A stretch of 12,115 nucleotides of DNA from Gemmatimonadota bacterium (GTDB lineage Bacteria > Gemmatimonadota > Gemmatimonadetes > JACCXV01 > JAHWKZ01). Below, piece after piece: positions 7,849 through 12,115 of the stretch (position 1 is its first letter; every line of letters starts with the position of its first letter). The position numbers and the translations under genes were made by a program. Below the pieces are notes generated by a model. It was not told the origin of the DNA. It saw only the letters and a program-made list of their open reading frames with translations, and searched no databases. Where the stretch lies: NCBI GenBank assembly GCA_030641505.1, contig DAOWHI010000232.1:1-12115 (forward strand), in the 5' to 3' direction.

Positions 7849-8756
7849 CTTCCGGATTGCTCGTCATGTCGTATGGAACTCCCGAGCGGTTGGAGGATGT
7901 CGAGCCGTATTACACCCCCATCCGCCGTGGTCGCCCGCCCCCCGAGGCACGGCTGCACGAGCTGATCGAGCGCTACCGGGCGGTTGGTGGTCCGACAGCT
8001 CTAAACCGCATCACGCGCCGCCAAGCGACAGCCTTGAAGGCGACGCTCGCCGACCGTGGGACCGCCGTTCGGCTGTACGTCGGATTCAAGCACGTGGCGC
8101 CGTTTGTCGGCGAGGTGGTCGAGGCGATGGCCGCCGACGGGATTACCCACGCAGTGGGCCTCGTGCTGGCACCTCACTACTCGTTGCGCTCGATCGTCGA
8201 GTATCAGGCGTACGCAGAGGAGAAGCGACCGCAGGCGATGACGTTGGAGATCGTTTCCAGCTGGCACAACCAGCCTGGGTTCATAGCCGGGCTCGCCCGG
8301 CGGCTCAGGGATGCGTTACCGCGCGCCGGCGACAGCCCGCATGTCGTTTTCACTGCGCATTCGTTACCGGCAGCGGTGCTCGATCGAGGCGATCCGTACC
8401 CCGATCAACTCCGACGCACAGCCCAGCTGGTCGCCGAAGCCGTCGGTCTGAACGACTGGTCTTTCGCTTACCAAAGCGCCGGTCGCACCGACGAGCCGTG
8501 GTTGGGTCCGGACATCCTGGAGACGATCGACGAGCTAGCGGACCGGGGGGAAAGAGGCGTCGTCGTACAATCGATTGGGTTCGTAGCCGATCACCTCGAG
8601 GTGCTCTACGATCTCGACATCGAGGCGCGTGAGTTGGCGGAGCGGCGCGGACTTGCCTACGCTCGCGCCATGATGCAGAACGACGATCCCGACTTCATCG
8701 GTGCTCTGGCGACTATCGTCGAGGATCGATTAGCGACGGTGGGCTTGACGGGATGA
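7845..8756 (+). CDS. hemH: Ferrochelatase, coproporphyrin type (CpfC)
   Basis: It inserts Fe2+ into a porphyrin; because this is the Gram-positive form next to chdC, the substrate is probably coproporphyrin III (gene name cpfC in that scheme). The 303-residue product lacks the C-terminal extension and iron-sulfur cysteines of mitochondrial enzymes. It has LVMSYGTPE with Tyr10, YYTPIRRGRPP (22-32), YRAVGGPTALNRIT (44-57), LAPHYSLRS (108-116), TAHSLPAAV with catalytic His172, YQSAGRTDEPWLGPD (209-223) and FVADHLEVLYDLDIE (246-260) with Glu252. These closely follow the Bacillus subtilis enzyme from memory of that sequence. GTG 7845 has a strong ribosome site GAGGAG (7834-7839) with a 5-base gap and overlaps hemE by GTGA. 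Confidence 0.94.
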   Translation: MTSGLLVMSYGTPERLEDVEPYYTPIRRGRPPPEARLHELIERYRAVGGPTALNRITRRQATALKATLADRGTAVRLYVGFKHVAPFVGEVVEAMAADGITHAVGLVLAPHYSLRSIVEYQAYAEEKRPQAMTLEIVSSWHNQPGFIAGLARRLRDALPRAGDSPHVVFTAHSLPAAVLDRGDPYPDQLRRTAQLVAEAVGLNDWSFAYQSAGRTDEPWLGPDILETIDELADRGERGVVVQSIGFVADHLEVLYDLDIEARELAERRGLAYARAMMQNDDPDFIGALATIVEDRLATVGLTG

Positions 8757-8814
8757 TGGCGAGTTGGGGAGAGTGCTCGAGGAGCGTAGCTTGATCGCAA
8801 CGAAAGGGTGAAGC

Positions 8815-9114
8815 TTGAGCGTTTTCGGCAGACTGATCTTGGGGCGGTGGTTCACGCGCTGGCTCCTCCGCGGTGGGCCGTGGGCGATCACCGCTAAGCT
8901 GGCGGCCGTCGCGATCTGGGGCGCGTTCAAGTGGCGCCGTGAATCGCGCCGACTGGAGCGCGAGTTGGAGCGTCAGGAGATCGAGGCTGAGTACGAGATT
9001 CTACCAGGAACCTCGGCCAGCCGGGCGGGTACCGGTTCTCAAAGGCCGACCGCTGAATCGCCCGAGACATCAGCTGATAGTCGATACCCTCAGAGGAGAA
9101 CAGACGGTGTTTAG
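8815..9114 (+). CDS. Hypothetical small membrane protein
   Basis: I do not recognise this 99-residue protein. It begins at TTG 8815 with AAAGGGTG (8803-8810) as a plausible ribosome site. The N-terminal half has one hydrophobic stretch, about residues 21-40 (GGPWAITAKLAAVAIWGAFK), after a basic segment. It is followed by a very charged helix-like run (residues 42-60, rich in R and E, heptad-like) and a low-complexity tail rich in S, T and R. This suggests one membrane anchor with a cytoplasmic or periplasmic coiled stretch. It sits 58 bases after hemH and its last 8 bases overlap the start of the next gene. It could be co-transcribed with the hem genes. Another possibility is that it is not translated, but the ribosome site, amphipathic helix and short overlap favour a real gene. 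Confidence 0.55.
   Translation: MSVFGRLILGRWFTRWLLRGGPWAITAKLAAVAIWGAFKWRRESRRLERELERQEIEAEYEILPGTSASRAGTGSQRPTAESPETSADSRYPQRRTDGV
9092..9099 (+). promoter_or_regulatory. Strong Shine-Dalgarno site fixing the start at 9107
   Basis: AGAGGAGA (9092-9099) contains AGGAG at 9094-9098, eight bases before GTG 9107. It is one of the few strong ribosome sites in the window, and it selects this GTG over earlier in-frame starts in a frame that is open from 8873. Confidence 0.75.
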
Positions 9115-9778
9115 AACAGTAATTGTGGGAGTGTTTGCCACGTTCGCGCTTACCATGCCAGTCCTAGCTCAGGACGATGCGGTAGAGAACGCCGAGCCCG
9201 AGGTCACCGCGAACGCCGAGCCCGAAGTCGCCGCTAACGTCGATCCAGCAGCAGAAGAGGAAGTCGTGGCGACGCACGATTGGGAGTTCGCGCTGCAGCC
9301 GACCGAGCACGTGCCCGGCGGTGGTGGGGTGGTCAAAGTGACCGAGGGCGACGCTGGACAAGCGTTGCTGGTCGAAGTCGAGGGGCTACCGCTGGTCGAT
9401 GAGCTCGACCAGGAAGACCGCGATGTCAACGCCTACACGGTGTGGATCGTCCCCAGCAAGGAGCGCGTCAAGGAATCGACCCTGGCTGGGGTGGTTACGG
9501 TGGGTCCGGAGGGTACCGGTGCCTTCGAGAGCACGACCGCGCTGGAGACATTCGGCATTATCGTCACCGCGACACCGGATGGCGCGCCGGAGGCGATCTC
9601 GGGTGTCCCAGTTCTGACCGGTATCCCGGTGACGTCGGCGCCACCTGCCGCTCCGGCGGAGGGTGAAGCCGCTCCAGCCGGAGACGGAGACGCGGTAGCC
9701 GATGAACCGCCTGCTGAAGGCGTGACTGAGCCCGAAGCCGAAGATCCGACTGACGAAGAGCCGGGCGCAGCGTTCTAG
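9107..9778 (+). CDS. Secreted acidic protein with RskA-like (anti-sigma-K C-terminal) domain
   Basis: The 223-residue product starts with a clear signal peptide (hydrophobic residues 5-20, likely cleavage VLA|QDD after residue 21). A short acidic repeat region follows (about 28-48, NAEPEVTA/NAEPEVAA). The globular core, about 57-175, has HDWEFALQPTE, LLVEVEGLPLVD (87-98), NAYTVWIVPS (108-117), LAGVVTVGPEGTGAF (126-140) and GIIVTATPDGAPEAISGVPVLTG (150-172). This resembles, from family knowledge, the extracytoplasmic domain of RskA-type anti-sigma factors (Y-x-x-W-I/V then G-x-x-x-x-x-x-x-G). No zinc-finger anti-sigma domain, transmembrane helix, lipobox or sortase motif is present. The last 45 residues are a P/E/A/D-rich disordered tail. 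It may be a stand-alone secreted cousin with an unknown ligand. Function not assigned. A strong terminator follows it. Confidence 0.8.
   Translation: MFRTVIVGVFATFALTMPVLAQDDAVENAEPEVTANAEPEVAANVDPAAEEEVVATHDWEFALQPTEHVPGGGGVVKVTEGDAGQALLVEVEGLPLVDELDQEDRDVNAYTVWIVPSKERVKESTLAGVVTVGPEGTGAFESTTALETFGIIVTATPDGAPEAISGVPVLTGIPVTSAPPAAPAEGEAAPAGDGDAVADEPPAEGVTEPEAEDPTDEEPGAAF
9188..9235 (+). repeat. Two tandem 24-bp units in the secreted protein gene
   Basis: Two adjacent 24-base units (9188-9211 and 9212-9235) differ at only three bases and encode NAEPEVTA and NAEPEVAA. A degenerate third unit follows (NVDPAAEE). Such in-frame acidic repeats can vary in copy number between strains by slippage; here they form a linker between the signal peptide and the folded core. 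Confidence 0.75.
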
Positions 9779-9816
9779 GGCGGCGCTCTCAGTACTACTC
9801 GCGGATCAGCGAGGAT

Positions 9817-9850
9817 AGCCGCTTCCCCCTGCGGGGAGGCGGCTTTTTTT
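9817..9850 (+). terminator. Rho-independent terminator ending the hem-secreted protein unit
   Basis: A 12-bp stem (9817-9828 with 9833-9844, one G:U pair) with the loop CTGC, followed by a run of T at 9844-9850. It is a textbook intrinsic terminator. It lies 38 bases after the secreted protein stop and 8 bases before the mraZ -35 box, and cleanly separates the hem-side genes from the dcw cluster. Confidence 0.93.
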
Positions 9851-9858
9851 GGCCATGC

Positions 9859-9888
9859 TTGACAACCCTAGAGGGTTCGTCCTACAAT
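9859..9888 (+). promoter_or_regulatory. Sigma70-type promoter of the dcw cluster (mraZ)
   Basis: TTGACA (9859-9864) matches the -35 consensus perfectly; TACAAT (9883-9888) matches the -10 at five of six bases. The spacer is 18 bases. Transcription would begin near 9894-9896, giving a short leader of about 25 bases before the mraZ GTG. The spacer contains a 14-base inverted repeat, listed separately. Confidence 0.85.
9864..9877. promoter_or_regulatory. Inverted repeat in the mraZ promoter spacer (possible operator)
   Basis: AACCCT (9864-9869), two bases AG, then AGGGTT (9872-9877) form a perfect inverted repeat with half-sites of six. It starts at the last base of the -35 box and fills most of the spacer, a position where a dimeric repressor or MerR-type activator would act. 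No regulator is identified; it differs from the MraZ boxes downstream. Confidence 0.45.
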
Positions 9889-9889
9889 G

Positions 9890-9924
9890 TGGGGCCAGGT
9901 GGGAAATAATGGGAGAAAGTGGAC
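9890..9924 (+). promoter_or_regulatory. MraZ binding boxes (four TGGGN-like repeats, 10-bp spacing)
   Basis: TGGGG (9890-9894), TGGGA (9900-9904), TGGGA (9910-9914) and TGGAC (9920-9924) are each separated by exactly five bases. Established work on Escherichia coli MraZ shows binding to tandem TGGGN repeats with 5-base spacers in its own promoter. The first three boxes fit exactly; the fourth is one base off. They lie right after the -10 box, and boxes 3 and 4 cover the putative ribosome site and the start codon, so MraZ binding here would act as autorepression at or just below the transcription start. Confidence 0.85.
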
Positions 9925-10380
9925 TGTGGACACGAGCGTTGTGGGGTCAAAACGTCGTTTCTTGGTCAGTATACGCATTCAATCGATGAGAAAGGTCGGG
10001 TCAGCCTCCCAGCACGATTTCGGGACGGCGAGGCCGGCCAATCCTTTGTCGTTACCCGTGGCCTCGGGTCATGTTTGTTCCTCTACCCGTTGGCCGAGTG
10101 GGATCGGGTTCTGGCGCGTTTCGATCGCCAGAAGGCACGGATCGATCCCCAGCAGCGACGTCACTTTCTCCAACTTATGCAACACACCCTCGAGACGATC
10201 GTCGACGCTCAGGGGAGAATCTTGCTCCCGCGTCATCTCGCCGAACTCGCCGACATTGGCGACGAGGTCGCCTTCGTGGGCGCCGGGGACGTGATCGAGA
10301 TGTGGGACCCGAGCCGTTACGAGCAGTTCGTTGGTAAAGCTGGTGAGGAGTTCGACCGATGGTTGACCCAGTACCTGTAG
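9919..10380 (+). CDS. mraZ: Transcriptional regulator MraZ
   Basis: MraZ is an AbrB/SpoVT-type DNA-binding protein that heads dcw clusters and represses its own operon. The 153-residue product has the two tandem swapped-hairpin motifs: FLGQYTHSIDEKGRVSLPARF (14-34, split by the core DEKGR at 23-27) and DAQGRILLPRHL (96-107). The family usually starts directly at FLG, but here no start codon exists at that point. An in-frame TAA lies at 9907 and GTG 9919 is the only standard start between them, so a 13-residue N-terminal extension with Cys3 and Cys8 is implied. GGGAG (9911-9915) lies only 3 bases before GTG, an unusually short spacing. rsmH follows after 7 bases. Confidence 0.95.
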   Translation: MDCGHERCGVKTSFLGQYTHSIDEKGRVSLPARFRDGEAGQSFVVTRGLGSCLFLYPLAEWDRVLARFDRQKARIDPQQRRHFLQLMQHTLETIVDAQGRILLPRHLAELADIGDEVAFVGAGDVIEMWDPSRYEQFVGKAGEEFDRWLTQYL

Positions 10381-10387
10381 CGCGACC

Positions 10388-11344
10388 GTGCCCGAGCAGC
10401 AGTTCCACGAGCCGGTCTTGTTGACGGAGACGATCGCGATGCTGAGGCCAGCCACAGGAAAGACGTACCTGGACGCCACGCTCGGTGGTGGTGGGCATGC
10501 CGAGGCGATTCTCGAGGCTTCGGCGCCAGCCGGTCGATTGGTGGGATTGGATCGGGATCCGCAGGCGATCCAGTTCGCAAGCCAGCGACTGGCACGGTTT
10601 GGTGATCGGGTCGAATTGTTGAATACGAACTTCGCCGAGATCGACCGGACGTCGAGGTTCGAGCGAGCGCGGTTTGATGGCGCTCTGCTCGACCTCGGCG
10701 TTTCCTCGGCGCAAATCGACGACGTGGTGCGCGGCTTCAGCTACCGTCAGGACGCTCCGCTGGATATGCGGATGGGGCCCAGAGGGGAACCTGCACGGGA
10801 CCTGTTGTCGCGCGCCGCACCATCGACCCTGGAGCAGATCATTCGCGACTATGGGGAGGAGCGTCACGCGCGGCGCATCGCAAGAACGATCGTGCGCGAG
10901 CGCGAGCGTGAGCCGATCGATACGACCAATCGGTTGCGAGCTATCGTCGAATCAGCGGTCCCGGCGAGCTCTCACCGACTCAAGAGCGTCGCGAGGGTCT
11001 TCCAAGCGATTCGAATCGCCGTGAACGACGAACTGACGGCACTCAACAGAGGTCTCAAACAAATTGAGCGGCGGCTGAACGCCGATGCCCGGCTAGTGGT
11101 GATCGCTTATCACTCGCTGGAAGACCGTGTAGTCAAGCGGTACTTCCGCGAGTTAGCGGCGGATTGCAAGTGTCCGCCGGATCTCCCCGTTTGCCGGTGT
11201 GACAAGGTCTCCGAGGCGGACGTGCTCACCCCCCGACCGATCCGTCCGACCGAGGCCGAGGTCGCCGCCAATCCTCGTGCTCGGAGCGCGCGGTTGCGCG
11301 CCATCGAGCGGCGCCGCTCAGCGGCGAACCAAACTCGGACTTAG
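10388..11344 (+). CDS. rsmH: 16S rRNA (cytosine(1402)-N4)-methyltransferase RsmH
   Basis: It methylates N4 of C1402 in the ribosomal decoding centre using S-adenosylmethionine (also called MraW). The 318-residue protein has the family start HEPVLL (7-12), the SAM motif DATLGGGGHAEAIL (29-42), LVGLDRDPQA (51-60), LDLGVSSAQID (101-111), PLDMRM (124-129) and VIAYHSLEDRVVKRYF (238-253). A cysteine cluster, CKCPPDLPVCRC (260-271), has four cysteines, as in many Gram-positive type RsmH proteins, and may bind a metal. GTG 10388 is chosen because it directly precedes the conserved start; there is no Shine-Dalgarno sequence, so translation is likely coupled to mraZ, which ends 7 bases upstream. Confidence 0.97.
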   Translation: MPEQQFHEPVLLTETIAMLRPATGKTYLDATLGGGGHAEAILEASAPAGRLVGLDRDPQAIQFASQRLARFGDRVELLNTNFAEIDRTSRFERARFDGALLDLGVSSAQIDDVVRGFSYRQDAPLDMRMGPRGEPARDLLSRAAPSTLEQIIRDYGEERHARRIARTIVREREREPIDTTNRLRAIVESAVPASSHRLKSVARVFQAIRIAVNDELTALNRGLKQIERRLNADARLVVIAYHSLEDRVVKRYFRELAADCKCPPDLPVCRCDKVSEADVLTPRPIRPTEAEVAANPRARSARLRAIERRRSAANQTRT

Positions 11345-11364
11345 CGCCGGAGGGCACGGAGTCG

Positions 11365-11811
11365 GTGAACGTCTACGTCCGCGAGTACCGTAAGATCGAA
11401 CACCGAACCCGTCGCCGGACAAGCTTCGCGTGGCACTACCTACCGACACTCCTTCTGCTCACGGCTACTGTCGTCGTGGGCAAAATCTACGTCCAGTCGG
11501 TCGCGATTCGATGGTCCGATCGCGCCGTAGAGCTAAAGACAACGGCGCGAGATCTAGAAGCCGCGAATGATGCGCTCACGCGTTCAATCGCGGTGTTGAC
11601 GGCCCGAGACCGGGTAACACGCGCTGCGGACCAACGCTTGGGTATGGTCGCTCCCACCGAGGTCGATATCGTGTGGCTGCCGGTCCCGGATGGCACCCCC
11701 GCACACCAACCGCCAGTGCTCGCGAAGGTCGATCGTGGACCGTTGGCCACTGTGGGCGGTTGGTTTGATGCGTTCTGGCAGGAGGAAGCTCTCGCGCTGA
11801 CGAGCCAATAG
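11365..11811 (+). CDS. FtsL-like cell division / septum initiator protein
   Basis: The 148-residue product is a short bitopic membrane protein. It has a basic cytoplasmic N-terminus (1-22), one transmembrane helix of about residues 24-45, then a coiled-coil-like stretch (52-85). The stretch DRVTRAADQRLGMVAPTEVDIVWLP (82-106, split around R-L-G-M) matches the C-terminal pattern of FtsL proteins. FtsL with DivIC/FtsB-type partners activates septal peptidoglycan synthesis by FtsW-FtsI. Sequence identity in this family is low, so position between rsmH and the penicillin-binding protein gene carries much of the weight. GTG 11365 has GGAGGG (11349-11354) upstream, spacing about 10. A tail of about 40 residues beyond the usual FtsL end has no recognised motif. 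Its stop TAG shares one base with the next start. Confidence 0.8.
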   Translation: MNVYVREYRKIEHRTRRRTSFAWHYLPTLLLLTATVVVGKIYVQSVAIRWSDRAVELKTTARDLEAANDALTRSIAVLTARDRVTRAADQRLGMVAPTEVDIVWLPVPDGTPAHQPPVLAKVDRGPLATVGGWFDAFWQEEALALTSQ

Positions 11812-12115
11812 TGGCTCGTTCCCGGGGGATCCGCTCCAAGAAGGTGGGTGAGTCCGATCGCCTTCGAATCGGACGCCGGCGCCAACGGTTCATTTTCTTG
11901 CTACTCCTCATCTTCGCAGCTCGGCTTGGGGTTGCGTTCTTCGAGATCCAGATTCGTGACCACGATAAGTATCAAACAACTGCTCAAAAACAGCAAAAGA
12001 AGCGGATCGTCATTCCGCCCGAGCGGGGCACGATCTACGATCGCAACGGGGTGCCACTGACGGTCAATCAAGAAGAGTACGGGGTCTACCTCGTGCCACG
12101 CCACGTCGATCCCGA
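11811..12115 (+). CDS. ftsI: Penicillin-binding protein 2/3 (FtsI type), 5' part (runs off the window)
   Basis: GTG 11811 shares its G with the previous TAG (TAGTG), and the frame stays open for 101 codons to the end of the window. The fragment shows a basic cytoplasmic start (1-26), one membrane helix of about residues 27-45 (F-I-F-L-L-L-L-I-F-A-A-R-L-G-V-A-F-F), then an extracytoplasmic stretch. The latter carries the class B PBP dimerisation-domain motif PPERGTIYDRNGVPLTV (69-85). Class B PBPs are septal or elongation transpeptidases; next to mraZ, rsmH and ftsL it is probably the septal enzyme FtsI (SpoVD-like). The transpeptidase domain with the SxxK site is beyond the window, so FtsI is inferred from context. 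No strong Shine-Dalgarno sequence is near; coupling to the ftsL-like gene is likely. Confidence 0.85.
   Translation, partial: MARSRGIRSKKVGESDRLRIGRRRQRFIFLLLLIFAARLGVAFFEIQIRDHDKYQTTAQKQQKKRIVIPPERGTIYDRNGVPLTVNQEEYGVYLVPRHVDP

Noticed and set aside
7466..8632. 388-residue plus-strand frame across hemE and hemH
   Set aside because: Composition is Arg/Ser/Trp-rich with no domain pattern; it is out of frame with two well-supported enzymes.
8764..8792. Possible promoter TTGGGG-17-TAGCTT after hemH
   Set aside because: Only three matches in each hexamer; not better than chance in this sequence.
8788..8815. Hairpin AGCTT/AAGCT around the ribosome site of the 8815 gene
   Set aside because: Only five base pairs with an 18-base loop; too weak to claim as a riboswitch or thermometer.
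8873..9106. Longer N-terminus for the secreted protein
   Set aside because: GTG 9107 has a strong ribosome site and begins a normal signal peptide; the upstream part is basic and overlaps the 8815 gene.
9942..9946. Fifth TGGGG motif within mraZ
   Set aside because: It is out of the 10-base phase (22 bases after the fourth box), so not counted as an MraZ box.

Overview
The window is about 12.1 kb of GC-rich bacterial chromosome with dense, tightly overlapping genes, all on the + strand. Ten of the thirteen protein starts visible in the window are GTG, and many lack a clear Shine-Dalgarno sequence. The heme genes are of the type found in Gram-positive and related lineages: a Bacillus-like monofunctional ferrochelatase and a coproheme-decarboxylase-like HemQ. 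GTG starts and high GC would fit an actinobacterial, chloroflexotal or similar lineage. No single marker fixes the phylum, so this is a weak inference. The window is core metabolism and cell division; I see no mobile element, CRISPR array or phage gene.

Region 1 (1-861) holds the 3' end of a tetratricopeptide-repeat gene, a weak terminator-like hairpin, and a good sigma70-type promoter. Region 2 (862-939) is a complete tRNA-Asp(GTC) with encoded CCA. Region 3 (974-8756) is an almost complete heme-synthesis operon by the C5 route, in the order hemA-hemC-hemD-hemB-chdC(hemQ)-hemL-hemE-hemH(cpfC). The genes overlap by 1-26 bases or are only a few bases apart. HemA and HemL turn glutamyl-tRNA into 5-aminolevulinate, HemB, HemC and HemD build uroporphyrinogen III, and HemE makes coproporphyrinogen III. 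The CpfC-type ferrochelatase and ChdC then point to the coproporphyrin-dependent ending (iron inserted first, decarboxylation last). The coproporphyrinogen oxidase (cgoX/hemY) needed between HemE and CpfC is not in the window.

Region 4 (8757-9850) carries two unrecognised genes that may be read through from the heme operon: a small membrane protein, and a secreted acidic protein whose core resembles the extracytoplasmic domain of RskA-type anti-sigma factors. A strong Rho-independent terminator follows (9817-9850). Region 5 (9859-12115) is the start of a division and cell-wall (dcw) cluster: a consensus-like promoter with an inverted repeat in its spacer, a set of 10-bp-spaced TGGGN boxes that fit the known MraZ binding pattern, then mraZ-rsmH-ftsL-like-ftsI/pbp. 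The last gene runs off the end of the window.

The most interesting points are regulatory: the hem operon appears to share a tRNA promoter, an anti-Shine-Dalgarno-like stretch sits just before hemA, and the MraZ boxes run into the mraZ start codon. I found no clearly new system; the secreted RskA-like protein behind the heme genes is the most open question.
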